Part shown: positions 12,926-25,200 of the stretch, piece by piece
Numbering within the stretch: position 1 is the stretch's first letter
Layout of the letters: each line of letters starts with the position of its first letter
Assembly: GCF_018691265.1 (NCBI RefSeq)
Contig: NW_024881322.1
Location: forward strand, 10,591,989 to 10,655,988
Source: Tyto alba
Lineage: Eukaryota; Chordata; Aves; Strigiformes; Tytonidae
Direction: 5' to 3'
DNA: 64,000 nucleotides
Notes under the pieces: model-generated
What the model saw: only the letters and a program-made list of their open reading frames with translations
Told to the model about the DNA's origin: nothing
Databases searched by the model: none
Position numbers and translations under genes: made by a program

Positions 12926-15900
12926 TGTATGGATCGAGTTGTCTGAACTTGTCAATATCTGCCCTGAGGATTTTTTATTTGTCAGTCTGCCCCAAGCAGA
13001 TGGTGGAGATGAGCAATTAGGAAATTAGACTTTAAGCTGCACAGTCATTAATACTCTCCTGTTCTTTTAAGTCTTGTGCTTTGAATCTGGGCTCAAGTGG
13101 CAAATTCTCCTTGTCTAGGAGTAACTTTGAACTTGCCCTAATTTTCTATAGCTGTCTTCTGCTTATCTTCTCTCTCCCATATATTTAACCCATCTGTCTG
13201 TCACAGGCTGGTTCTGATGAAGTAGGAACTTGGTTATGAAGACACTACAGTTTCAAGAGCTGTCCTGGAGCCTGCAGACAGTGCCAGGTCAAGAAGTCTG
13301 AAAGCTCAAGTCTTCTGTCTGTCTGTAAGAATCACAACACAGGGACACTGTGAGTTTCTACATCTGCTGCTGCCCATGCACTGAAGTTCTTGCCCATGCG
13401 AGCTTTGTGGGTGGAAATGAGAAGTTGTTCAGTTTTCATAGCCATTCAGCCATAGTGCAAATGAGGATGACAGTCTTTCTATCAGCTGTTACATTAGCTT
13501 TTGGACACAGAACACCAGTTTGTTTTACCTATAAAACTCATTTAGGGTTTTAAAGATGACCTGGACTATACTGGATGCATAATGGGCTGTGCCCATAGTT
13601 TGGACTCTTGCAAAACTTATGTGCCACCCAGTATCTCTGATTGAATGGGGACACCCATCTCTGTTAAACAAAACTGATGTTAATGAAAATCAGAAATAAA
13701 TGGAAAACCGTCTTTTCCCCTTACGCCTAGCTGTGAAGTGCAGCAGTTACAGCCAGGGAGCACATGAAGAACTGCAACATCACCTTCTGTGCTGGGTTTG
13801 TGTTTTAAATTATTAGGTCCAAACGTGTATGTCATCATGATGCAACTGATTTTCAAATGCAGCTGAGTCATGCCCTTAGAATTTCATCCCACGATGAAAA
13901 ATGTGGGGATGTAAAGTAATTCCTAGGCAGTGAGATGAAAACCCAGGTAGTAACAAAGCATCCGGACTAATCCCCCCAGGCTGGAGACCTGGGCTGCAAT
14001 CCTGCCTTGTTGAGTCTAGCCTCGTGGATACGTTCAAGCCTGTTCCCGGGCTCTCCTGGAGCGGCTGGGTCATATCTGCACGTATTTGCTAATGTACACG
14101 TGCCTAAATGTCACTCTCTGAAATTCGTGTGACTGGGTGTTGGGGTAGGAGGGAAGCTTGTCCCCTGAGCTGTGGTGCCAAGGGGACAGCAAGGCTGACA
14201 GTTCTGGTTGGGAGGTTGTGGCCATTGTAACAGTGGCGGCCTGTCTGCAGTCACTGCAGAAGCTGGCTGGGAGATGCTTTTGGTAGCAGAGCTAGTTTAC
14301 ATCAATGACATTTATAAAACACATACATCACAAAATAGATCTGTTGCAATGACCTTATTTAAACTCACAGTCCAGATCTGGATGAGGCAGAGTTTTCTGA
14401 TTGACAGTCTTGTTATAAATGTCATGGTTTGGGGTAATTTCTATTGCACAAGATCGCTTACACAATTTAAAATCAATTGTGTTATTTAATCACAAAAAGC
14501 CCAGCTCTAAAATGGTTTGTGTGACTGTAGACATCAGAGGGGCAGCCAGTGAAGGGTGTGAGTAGGTTTTTTTTAAAGAGGTTATTTTCTTTATTTAAAT
14601 AGGATGATACAAGAGGAGTAAAACCAGACATTGAAACAATAGATTATTACTACTTCTTTAAAAATAAGGATGACCAAAAATGTTAAAGGCATTTTAAAGG
14701 ATGCTTTTCCAAACACTGATGATATAATAGATATGACGACTTTTCTTTTATGAGTAGAGGTCAAATCAGAGCCTTTAGTCATGAAGAGAAGCATTTGTAT
14801 AATGTGTGCTAATGAATTTGGGTAAGCTAGAGCAGAACTTACAGGCTGGAGAAAATTTTATATATTCAAGTGATGGTACAATGAATAAGAGTTAGAAATT
14901 ATGCAGCCAGTATTGTGTGTGAGACAGCTTAAGAGAGTGGAAAGCCACTGAAATTAGTGGGTTTTGGTTTCCCTGTTAATAATCTTGCTTTACTGATGTA
15001 AGGGGCTATGTCTACCTCCTTCCCACAGATTCCTGATTGATCCCTGTGGTGCCCAGTCATCTTCTGAAATGGTTTCAGGACCCAAAAATCCGTCAGTGAA
15101 CCCTAAATTCCAAGATGTTCATGATTCAGAAGCAGTTCACTCTTCTTTCCCCAGGCTGGGTTTCGTATTTCATAATGAAATTTTCAACAGATCCTTTGTG
15201 AAGATTAACTCATGCATATTGCTCAAGATGGGTAAGCAAATTGTGTTGTTTTTCCCTCAGTCCTCTCCTTGCATATTGGCTTTGCCAGAAAGGTTTGCAT
15301 GAAGCTCAAGATCAAAATATTATTCCCAGGACATGAAACTGCTAAACAATTCCAGACAAAGCCTCACCCACTGTGCTTCAAACTTTGAAAATGTCTCTGC
15401 TTGCCTGAAATGGCTTTTCTTAAGGTAGTCATGTGGCTTTGTTGATGTGAATATATTGCTTTTTGCCTTACAAGATTAGACTCTCTACCTGGGAACATTC
15501 ATATAAGGCACAAAGGGCATAGAGACCTGCAGTATAAACCATGAATGGTATAGAGCAATATAATGAAAATTCATATTACTGTCACTGGATAAGTTTTTCT
15601 ATTGGTATATCATCCCTGCCTTTGTTGTCTGAATGGATCTGGACTCTTGTTAGACCCTGCAGAGTTTGACCCAGTGAATTAACAGTATAAAATTGAGACA
15701 ATTTGCCATACTATCGTCACAAGAATTTATTAGACCAGTTAATGAGTTTTTCTAGCTAAGTGAGACTTGACAGGAATTGGTAGCAATGAATAATCTCCCC
15801 TTCTTGCTAATTTGGAACAAGCCAGTGCTTTGCACACAGTACATATATTGCACTCACAGCACTCTGGACAATGTGCCCAGAGACAGCTAAAATGGTTGGT

Positions 15901-15926
15901 TACATCCCACAGAAATCCCCAAATAG

Positions 15927-15944
15927 AACAACAACAACAACAAA
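15927..15944. repeat. (AAC)n trinucleotide repeat
   Basis: About five AAC units ending in an A run. Confidence 0.85.
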
Positions 15945-17427
15945 AATTCTGCCAAAATTTACCCAGAAGTCCCATTCAGATGACTGTTTTTCTTTTTATG
16001 CCTTCCCCACTGCACTCCTCTCTGCTTCACATGGAAGAAAACAGGGAAATAAAGGACAAAAAATAGAGGAATGGCTGAAGAAAGGAGAAAGGAAATTTGA
16101 CTTTGGAAATATGAAATAAATTTTTAAACTAAAAAATTCCCAAGAACAATTAAAATGTTTTTTACAATGAGAGTTTTTCCACAGTGAGGGCAAAGTTGTT
16201 CTGTTAAAAAAAAAGACAAAAGATTGTGCCATTCAGGCAGTGATCTCCATGGCAGGCACATGTCCCACGGGCCAGGTTCAGGAGACCTTGTGCTCCTGTC
16301 CCCATGGTGTTGCTAGACGTTGGCCCAGTGCACGGTGCCATCTCTCACTGGGGGCTGTTATGGGGGGCTCAAGCCCTGTATGGAGGGACAGAGGGAAGAA
16401 AATGAGTGTCCATAGCCTCACCGTGATTTCTCACTTAGAAATTACTCAAAATGGCCTTGAAGCTCCTTGAATGTCCCTTTTTTGCATAATTTGTATGAGG
16501 GTGGAGTGGAATCTGTTCGCTCCAGTCTTTTCCTCTTGTGTCTCTGCATTCATGTGTTTGTTCAGTGTGACCTCTGCCCCCCTGTTTTACACCAAGCATT
16601 TCTTTCTTCCTCCCAAGTCTCTCCCATGTGGAGTGAGGACCTAACAGCACTCACATTCAACCTCAGCATTTGTGTGGATTTGAGATACAGCTGAATAAGT
16701 TTGCTAAAAAAGAGAAAGTAGTAGACAGACAGGACGGATTCATCCCTTTGTTTACCTCCTGCCCTACCAGAGGCGACGACGCGCGCCTGACTGTGAGCTC
16801 CCACTGTACGTGGTGAACTTTAGCTCACAGCAGCACTTCTTGTTTAGAATAAATTACAGCCTGTGAAGAGGGTGTGGAAGTGGTGACACAAGCAATTAAT
16901 GATTGAAGATACTTTGCAGCTGGTGAACAAGAGTTAAATTTGAGATTTACAGGTTGGTTCGGTGCTGTCTTAACTCTGTTCCTGCTGAAGCCAAAACAAT
17001 GAACTGTGTTTAGGTCTTTAGGTAAGTTAAGGTCTGGGGAGGGAGACACTGTCTTTTATTAGATTAGCTCTAATAGTGAGGAGAAAAAGATCATTTTTCA
17101 GGCACAAAATATCTACCTCTAAGACTGTGCGTTCTTCAAGCTGGCCCTCTGACGTCAGTGGGAGAGTACATAATATGTAAAGTATCTTTATGAATGTCTG
17201 TGAGACTGAAAATTTAGGCTATGTTGGGCAGGGAGTATGCATTTGCACAAGGCCAACACTGCTCTCAACTGGCTACTAAACACTATTACTGTACAAATAA
17301 TAAATCTTGTAGTAAAACTGCAGTGAACAGCATCTGCCTGTGCTCATCTTGCAGAACTTTCCCTCCAGTCATTGGTCAGACTGCTGGATGCTCAACTCTG
17401 GTGGGGATCCGGCACAGGGGAACTTAC

Positions 17428-17565
17428 CTGGTTCTCTTTCAGAGTTATCTGTCCCTGTTCCTTGCAGCCAATGAATGTCCGGATACACCTGTAAATCTTC
17501 TCATCGTGTTGCACTCTTTGAACAAAGTTAGCAGGAAAAAATCCAGTTCTGTCATCAATTTTCCC
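17428..17565 (-). CDS. STAC: STAC exon 10: end of first SH3 and start of second SH3 domain
   Basis: This 138-base exon encodes residues 289-334. The acceptor is TTTTCTCCACAG and the donor GTAAGTTCCC, phase 0 at both ends. It finishes SH3-1 with [15 protein letters not shown]; the FPANFV motif holds the conserved Pro and aromatic groove residues. It then starts SH3-2 with [18 protein letters not shown]. In the second domain ALYDF is replaced by CIRTF, so it is a divergent SH3 domain. Only 126 bases of intron separate it from exon 9. The plus-strand open frame crossing it is chance. Confidence 0.98.
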
Positions 17566-17691
17566 CTGTGGAGAAAACATATTGATAGAAGAAGACTGTT
17601 AACACTAGTAGCTGTAATACAAGTTCAGTATTGAAAATAACGTATTTTTTCCCTTTGGAAAGAAAACAGACATAAAATAATTAGCACATAC
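17566..17691 (-). other. STAC: STAC intron 9 (126 bases)
   Basis: The smallest intron of the gene, GT-AG, phase 0. It interrupts the first SH3 domain just after the Trp-Trp-Lys motif. Confidence 0.97.
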
Positions 17692-17743
17692 CTTCCACCA
17701 GTCTTCATTGGAGTCTTCCAGGAGAGTGATCATATCCCCTGGC
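17692..17743 (-). CDS. STAC: STAC exon 9: core of first SH3 domain
   Basis: This 52-base exon completes Arg271 and encodes residues 272-288, PGDMITLLEDSNEDWWK. The acceptor is CTTCTAATTACAG and the donor GTATGTGCTA, phase 0. It carries the n-Src loop and the Trp286-Trp287 pair. The first Trp of such a pair is the usual ligand-groove tryptophan in SH3 domains. In the paralogue STAC3, a Trp-to-Ser change in the first SH3 domain causes Native American myopathy, which shows the importance of this site in the family. Both tryptophans are intact here. Confidence 0.97.
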
Positions 17744-19596
17744 CTGTAATTAGAAGAGGAACAGTAGTTAAGATGACTTTTAATTGTTATGCTGCAACAG
17801 CTTCCACAATTACTTTCTAATAGGAAGGTGGTCCTTTCTTGATCATTTAATCTGAGCATTCGCTGTGGGCAGACTCAATGAGGCAGCAAGGTTTTCTTCA
17901 ATCACACATACTAATGTAGAAAGAGTCTCTGTATATTGGGGCTAGATCTTTATTTTGAAATAACATCTGTGAACTGGAATTTCTGTTTCCTGTTTAAGAA
18001 GAAACTGTTTAAAATACAGTCCCTAGTTGTTACAGACATTATCTTGTTACTTCAAGACATTTCACATTGTTGGGACACACCACTTTATCATCTGTGTTTT
18101 CAAGCTGTGATTGCAGAAGGAAGGCAGCAGGAAAATAGTTCTATTTAACTGACAAAGGCAATTAGTCAGCAGGGATATAATTCTGCCCAAGAATGTCTTT
18201 TTGATTTGAATGGGACATATTTACCTTTATAATGTGTGGTGCAGGTTTGTAATTGCTAAGTATCAGCATCCAGCTGACTAGTTCCAAAGCAGAGCTAGGA
18301 GAATAATTTGGCTGGAAATGCTAATAGCAAAATGTGCTGAGCTGATTTTGTGCAGGTAGTTGAACAGTTATTTGATCTCTTTCCCCCCACTGGAGGCACT
18401 TCATCAATGTTATTATGTAATTATAACAATGCTGCGTTGTAGAAAGTAAGTGGCAGCCCATTTCCAAATGGATTAACCTCAGAAAGCTCTGTCTGCTTGA
18501 TAACAGGCATTTCTTTAATCTTAATAAAATTAATGGTCGACCCCTAATTATTCAGCTTTTCTTGCATTCCCTGTTAGGCTCACTGTTTTGTTGAGGTATC
18601 AGCAGAAGAGCTTGCAAACCCATCTGGAGCACATGATGGATAATGGGTCCAATTTAATGGGCTCTTTCAGAGCACGCATAGAAGATGTGGACCTGTCCAG
18701 GATGCAACTGGAGGTGGGAGTGGTGGGGGGGCCTCTTTGGTCCACTTTCCAAGTAGTTGTCATTGCTGCTGACAACTGGAGAAATAGGCATTTAGTCTTC
18801 TAACATTGCGTAGTCTGAACCAGAGTTTTTCAGCTTTCACAGAAACTCTATCAGTAGCAACAGGGTAGGATTTTCCTCAAGCTCTCCTCACAAAGTCGTT
18901 CCAATGTGTTTGGAATAATTAAATGTTGCTGAGGTGAAAAAATAAGCTAGAGGCAAAAGGACAACTTGGTATCCCAGTGGTAAAAGTTTTTTTTCCACGA
19001 GAAAGGACATCTGATTCCAGTTAATATTTAAAATAAAACACCTAATGAGGTTTTGAGAGAGCCCATCTTGCCACTTCAAAGTGAATAGACTGTAACACCA
19101 CTGGAACCCTTACACTGCAAAGAAGAACACTTTAAACAAGAAATGTTTAGAGAGCCTCACCCTTCAGCTTGGTTGTTAGAAAAATAACTTAGAAAATATA
19201 AATTTATTTGGCTGTCAGAGAAAGATGGCAACTGAATCTAACGTCTGTCTATGTCAGTGGTCTGAGCGCAGAGATTTTTAGATGCAAGACCTGTAGATTT
19301 TGCTGCCTGACATTTTTTAGCACAGGGCTAGCACAGATGTCTCTAATCTCCCAAAATTATTCAAAATACAAGTCCCAGTTGGACCTATGTTACTCTTGCT
19401 GCCTAGATTTAGGCCCCTAATCCCTGAAAGGTGGCAGCCTGCTTGGTGTTTACTACTGGTTGAAATCACTCTCAGGTCTCATCTTTTTCTTCTGTAAATC
19501 ATTAGCCTGGTGAAGTTGTCGGCTTTACATCAGTGCTCTAGACTTCAGTAGGTGACAAAACAGGCACTAATCAGCCCTAAAGCAGTCATGCAACCA

Positions 19597-19734
19597 CTGA
19601 TGATCATTGTAGGTCCCTTCCAATTATTCTATTCTATTCTATTCTATTCTATTCTATTCTATTCTATTCTATTCTATTCTATTCTATTCTATTCTATTCT
19701 ATTCTATTCTATTCTATTCTATTCTATTCTATTC
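19597..19734 (+). mobile_element. Short CR1-like 3' end with ATTCT-repeat tail
   Basis: The bases before the repeat include GATCATTGTAGGTCCCTTCC, which resembles the 3' terminus of avian CR1 LINEs (GATCTTTAAGGTCCCTTCCAA in my recollection). CR1 elements end in short tandem repeats and not in poly(A), so the following ATTCT array is probably an expanded CR1 tail. Only about 30 bases of the element body are recognised, so this is a severely 5'-truncated copy or an old one. Confidence 0.7.
19626..19734. repeat. (ATTCT)21 pentanucleotide microsatellite
   Basis: Twenty-one perfect ATTCT copies plus ATTC, with no interruption. Purity at this length suggests length polymorphism. Translated, it gives the repetitive FYSIL frame, which is not a protein. 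Confidence 0.97.
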
Positions 19735-21198
19735 ATTGCAGTGTCTGAAACCTGGGGCTGCTTGTCTCCAGGATTCTCTACTTACTGTAATATAAGGCCA
19801 CCTCTTAGAATAAGCATATTACCACAATGTCCCACTTACACCAGAGCTTTGGAAAATCTGACTGGCTGCTCCTGCTGTTGAGGAAGAAATCAAGGGTGTG
19901 GCAAGTACTAATTGCTGCTGAAATCAGGGCTGGCACTTCTCCACCACAGTAATCTGCCACACATTGCATCCCCTCAAAGGTGAGCTGAGATCTCCAGGAA
20001 TCTTCCCTAACTCTTCTCTCCAGCTCAGGTCCTTCTCCTGTTACTTGCCTTCATTATGTTAGGGTTGATCGGTGTCTGGCTGGTCCCTGACTTGGATTCC
20101 CAGGACAGTGCTTAGCAGTCTTGACAACGCTGTTATGCTGAACCCATCTCCAGCAACTTAACTATGTTAAATGGAAGTTCATGCAAGTGAGCTGAATCCT
20201 GCTTGGCTCTGCAGTGACCAAACAACATTACTAGCTATTTGGCATGCCTTATGAAACAGTGTTAACCCGTGTATCACTGAAGTTCTGTCCATGGGACAAG
20301 CAATGCTGCTTTACCTGAGTAACACTAGTCTAAAACCTGGCTGGTGTCTCTGGAAAAAGCCTGTTAGTCATGACAGGTCTAGGCTGCAGATCACAGGTGC
20401 CTTTTACCCCTAATATGAGGGACAGCTGGGAAGAGGAAAAAGGCTTTTTATGAAAGAGATGCTGACAAGAGGGGCATTTCTCTAGCAATTCCCTAAATTC
20501 TGTGGCATGTGCATGATTACTTTGATATAGGGGATGCCTTGAAGAGAGCTGACACATTTCATGGCAAGAGCTCTGGTAAGATGATGCAAAATGTGAATAC
20601 TACAAGTCAAACTAATTGTACTAAAAGAAAAACGTCATTTCGCTTCAGCGTGCTTGGATTAGACCTTGCACAACTGCTGCAGAACTGTAGAAGAAAGCGT
20701 TAAAAATTATAAATAACAAGGTTATTTTGCAAAGCTCAGAATGCATCTTTCTCATGTGAAAACACTGCCATCCGGTAGCTGGACATCATTCTCTTTTCTC
20801 AGACATAACCTGAATGTGAGGGAAAATCAAACAGGACTGGCAAAATGTTCAGCATTAGCATGATTGCTGCTGAGGAATTCCTAGCTGAAAACTTCTGGTT
20901 GAAAAAACAAAGCAACTGAAAACTGAGTATTTTTTAGTTGAAAGCCATCTTGTTCCTAAAGTGACATAAGTGTTTTTGAAACTTTTTATCTATTGTGTCC
21001 TTGACAAAAAAGTTGGTCACCAGATTTTTATCTATGAGAATATCTTTGTATCTACAAGAGGCTACTTCTACAAAAAATATTACAAATATTACAAATACAA
21101 ATGTCAGAATGAACCCACCCTCCCCTGAAGTCATATACAGCTATATGACCCTCAGTTTGCATGGGTCAAATCAACTAACAAATATTTTGGGTCTTTAC

Positions 21199-21287
21199 CT
21201 CATCTCCAAGTCTTCATTTTCTTGTGGTACAAATTTGTACAAGGCAACATAGGTGTTCATTTGTAACGTGCTTTTATAAAATGGTCC
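21199..21287 (-). CDS. STAC: STAC exon 8: start of first SH3 domain
   Basis: This 89-base exon encodes residues 242-270 and two bases of Arg271. The acceptor is a strong pyrimidine tract ending TTTTTTCTTAAAG, phase 0, and the donor is GTAAAGACCC. The first residues, GPFYKSTLQ, replace the human segment GSLSKDPLQ. The exon then enters the SH3 fold with MNTYVALYKFVPQENEDLEM. ALYKF is the SH3 ALYDF-type motif of strand A and the RT loop, and the acidic ENEDLE stretch lines the ligand groove. Another AG 17 bases inside the exon is discussed in the findings. Confidence 0.95.
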
Positions 21288-22190
21288 CTTTAAGAAAAAA
21301 GAGAAAGAGGAAATTTAAATATCTGTCCTGTACAGGAATTTAGTTCACTGTTAGAGACTGAGGAACCAGGGCCCTGATCTTCCAAGAAATGAGCTGGAAT
21401 CATCTCACTGCTTTCACACCTTGGAGGACTATGGCCCAGATATATTGCGAGCCATTAAGGCAGTAACTATCTTCATTTAGAACTATGATTCTTTGAAGCC
21501 CAAAATCAAATTCCAGGATTCCAAAGAACACAAGCAAAAATCTGCACAAGTTGGTCTTTTGGGTGAGATCTAAACATGAGCCTGCCTTTTGTTCTCTGTT
21601 AATGTATGACTCTTACAAACCCAGTAGTGTATTACTGGCATTATATAAGGTGTCTATAATACAGTCCTCATTATGGATGGAACTAGAATTGTTCAGTGCA
21701 CAGGTCAAAAAAACAGGGTGGGAAAATCACTTTCTTAAACAGAAAGCTGCTTGCACTGGGCTTCCCACAAAGAAGACTGGCTACTCTCTCCTCACTTTCT
21801 CCACTGGTAATCTGGAGAAAAAATAGCACATAAAACAAACCCCAAATAATTTTCCAAATCAGATCTGTGATTTTTATGTTCCTGCAGTTCTACTTTAATG
21901 ACATGGCCTCCATATGGGATTTTTTGTGTTCACAATATCAATATGTAATAAACATAAGAAAATAAAAGGGACCATAACAGGTAAACAAAAGAGCCATCCA
22001 GTCCTGTATATTGCTTCCAGCTGTGGCCAGTGGCCCCGAAATAGTATAAGAACATGACACATTCAGATATCAATGCTTTTCCAGAATAATGCCCCAGCAG
22101 ACTTACTCAAGATCCTCACCTATCTGTAAAAACAAGACTTTTATATGACTTCCCATTCCCATTGCATTATCATAAAATTTATGCCCATAC
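21288..22190 (-). other. STAC: STAC intron 7 (903 bases)
   Basis: GT-AG intron, phase 0, between exons 7 and 8. It contains a 17-base segment at 22107-22123 bounded by good acceptor and donor sequences (see findings). Confidence 0.9.
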
Positions 22191-22255
22191 CGAGGAATGT
22201 ATACTTTTTGGTTCTTCTCCAAAGTGTTCTGTGCCATTTTCGGAGTATGTAAACA
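22191..22255 (-). CDS. STAC: STAC exon 7: divergent linker segment
   Basis: This 65-base exon completes Val220 and encodes residues 221-241. The acceptor is TTTATTTCAG and the donor GTATGGGCAT, phase 0. The peptide starts FTYSENGTEHFGEEPK and ends SIHSS. Human STAC has FTYPENGTDDF at the same point and the two segments are the same length. This is the least conserved coding exon here. The donor is weaker than its neighbours because it lacks a G at intron position +5. The match to the human length and the perfect phase agreement with exons 6 and 8 support the boundaries. Confidence 0.9.
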
Positions 22256-25200
22256 CTGAAATAAATCAAACACATGGCATTTTAGGAGTAGTTTAAGACT
22301 CTTCACCTCAATAGGATCACCTTTATTTTTTTAATCTCTTCCCTTTCCCCCTTACTTCCTTTGATCCCTTGTGTTCTCTGAACCCCGCTGTACCCCCAAC
22401 AAAACCATGTACACCACTGGCACGTGGCACAAAACAATCTCTGCCCTGAAGAATTTACAATCATAACCAATAAACCATTTTGATCAGATGAATATACACA
22501 AGTAGAGCAATGGAAATAAAACCTAGGTCCCCTAACTGCATTACTATTTAAAGTCCAGCAGCCTTTTTCTTACACTAAGTGCGGTATTTTCATCTTTAGG
22601 ATGAGCAGTATTTCCATCTAAAAGCACCTGCAAAACCTGATGACCATACATGAGCAATTCTGTGGGAAATTTGTATACAAAATCCCTTATTTCCCCTCTT
22701 CAACCCTCTATCTCTAAATGTTTCATAGCTTTCTTGGAACTCTTTCCAGTAGTCCCTGCCTGGGGCGGGGGGGCACTGGATATGCTGCCTCTCTGATTTT
22801 ATAGGAGGTACCCAAATTGCTTTCAGACCAGGATGGGTTATTTGGGACATCTTCTTGCGTGTGTGAAGATTTGCTTCTAAGTTACTAAATGAGAAACTCG
22901 CAGACTAAGCCAATGGAAACAGCACCTAACATACCAGGTATCTAATCAGTTACCTTTTATTGCAATTTCTCCATGAACTGACTGACCACAGTGGCTTTTA
23001 TACATTGACTGAATTCTCCCTTCACACTTTAAGAATTGCCTGATGTTTATGGCTTCTGGATAAAGTCTGAATATGATTTTAACAGCTGGAGTCTTTGAGT
23101 AGCTAGAACCATCAGCATCTTCTCGCACCATTGACCTCTGCAGGTGTTTTGAGCAGAAACTAGATTTTTGTAGTCTCTATCAATTTGGAAATCTCCAAGA
23201 CGGTAATAAGTAGCAGCCTGATTGAGTGCATTTTCTTTTTGTTTCTCTGTGATACAGCTGCATGTGTTCAGGGGAAAGAAGATGCCAGGCAACACCAAAC
23301 TGCTGAATTTCTTTACCCCTCTGCTCTTTCACTTGCTCACTCTTTCTTACATTAACACATATTTCTGTGACTATTCTACACTGTAAATGACAACTAAACA
23401 AGGAGTCTTTGAAGAAGGTTTATGAGTGAAATAGTAAGGTTCCTTGATAGTAGAGTTGTACTTAGACAATGAAAAACTGTTGTGTTCTTCTAAGAGAGGA
23501 AAGATATATAAAAGGGCAGACACGGCATGCATGAGACAGATTTTGTACAAAGTGATGTGCATTCACAAGCACATGTCCTCTTATAAACTGTAAGAAAATA
23601 CCGTAGCTATAAAGTCCAACGTGTGAATGTGAAGACAGCATGTGAGCTGATACCTGCAGAATTTAACCTGAAAATGTCCCAGGTTCTGTCCAGGTGGTCT
23701 GACTGTACCTTACCCGGGGGCCTCATTGTGCTCCTCACCAAGTCCTGTTGTAGCAGGACTCTGGCGCTGCAAACTGTCACGAGTACCTTAAAAATAAATC
23801 TAATTTCCTGTATCTTCTAGTATAGGGATATATGTATATCTGACATCTGTATAAAGGGGTGTAAATCTTTGCCGTTAGAATCCAGCAGTCCTTAAGTCGG
23901 TTTGTTTTTCGTATCCAGAGGAAAGGAAGTTAGGGAGGCAAATAGAAAAAGTTCTGGTGAATAATCTGTTGGGTAACCAGAAGTATTTTGGACTTGCAGA
24001 AAATCATTCACCAGATGAAGTGGAAGTATTTCCGCATCTTGTTTGGAGTAATTTCTGCTCAGTGACAGAAAATAAATCCGAGTTACTAATGTACAGCCTC
24101 GCGTGCTGCGGAGCTGAGCCGGCAGGCGGGGAGGGAGCTGGACTGTATCCTGCCCTTGGCTGAGGAGTGCTCACTGAACCTGGCTTTGCAGGGAGGACAG
24201 CCCGTGTTTGAGTTGAGGGGAAAGTGCTCAAATCCCTCTTGATAACAGGCTCCTACACATCACTTCAAGTACATTTTGGCTTGTGGGACTTCTGTTACAG
24301 ATGGCAATTCACAGCAGTGAAGGAATGTAACTGGCTTCTAGGAGGCTGAAGGGCTGGAAATTAGGTATGCCACTTTACAGTTGCAAACTGGGAAGCTTTG
24401 TTTCATAGTATGTATGCCAGGGACTGAATGAAAGAATATTCCCTTGAAGTTGTTGTCACGGGAGTCTATAGGGGCGATTACATGGCCACACGTGGGCTGG
24501 GTCCTTTCACCCTTCTGCAAGCTGTGTCTTTTTCACCGTTTCTCTTTAAGCAAAGAGTCTCAAACGTACATTTTCCTAAAATATTATTTACAAAAGACAG
24601 TTTTTTTAATGGGAAAGAAAAAAAAAAGAAAGAACCGGAATGCACCTGATTCATCAAGGCATTAATGTGGAACTGGCTGCTCAAGAGGCAGTGGACAAGT
24701 GAGGAAGAAGAAGTGGTGAATCACACTGCAACATCATTTTGAATTTACTTTGTTAAATTTTTAATCTGTTTAGCTCATTGTCTCTGGATACTACTAGGAG
24801 GCACATGAATCTGAAAGCTATACAGGTACGTAGTTCATGTCTCTGTACAACAGAAATCCATCTTTTTCCATATTTGTTTGCCCTAGCAGCAGCAGACAAA
24901 AAAAAAAAAAAAAAAAAAACAACCCACCCACAACCACAGAGCAGGGACTTTTACAGTTGGAAAGGATTTTATCATTTCCATAGCTTGTGCAAACAGTGCG
25001 GGCAGTTTATTAAAAATCTACCAAGGGGAAATTTTTGGAGTGACTGATGCATAATTTATACCCTGAACCTCTGAAGGATGGATTGTAAAAAAGTCAGTGC
25101 TGATCAAAGGAATTGTTAATGTGCCGCGGAAGTTATTTGGAGGTTTGACACATGCTGAGTTTTTAAACTAATCTCTTTGAGTAAGTTCCTTGAATGCCTC

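Larger units (their letters stand above)
9736..17427 (-). other. STAC: STAC intron 10 (7692 bases)
   Basis: The intron runs from the GTAAGTT donor after exon 10 to the TTCAG acceptor before exon 11. It contains an AAAC-type simple repeat near 12881-12925 and an AAC repeat at about 15927-15944. No exon, RNA gene or transposon was recognised in it. Confidence 0.9.
17744..21198 (-). other. STAC: STAC intron 8 (3455 bases)
   Basis: GT-AG intron, phase 2. It holds a CR1 3' end with a 21-copy ATTCT repeat at 19597-19734 and a TAAT-rich, repeat-free stretch at about 18400-18570. No exon was recognised. Confidence 0.93.

Noticed and set aside
17221..17634. 137-codon plus-strand frame
   Set aside because: It is antisense to STAC exon 10, which has clear splice sites and SH3 motifs; the plus frame has no known motif.
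19552..19881. 109-codon plus-strand frame with repeated FYSIL
   Set aside because: It is the translation of the ATTCT microsatellite and its flanks.
22107..22123. 17-base microexon as part of the main STAC transcript
   Set aside because: Exon 7 joins exon 8 directly in phase 0 with the same residue count as human STAC, and exon 8 has a strong acceptor; the segment is kept only as a possible alternative.
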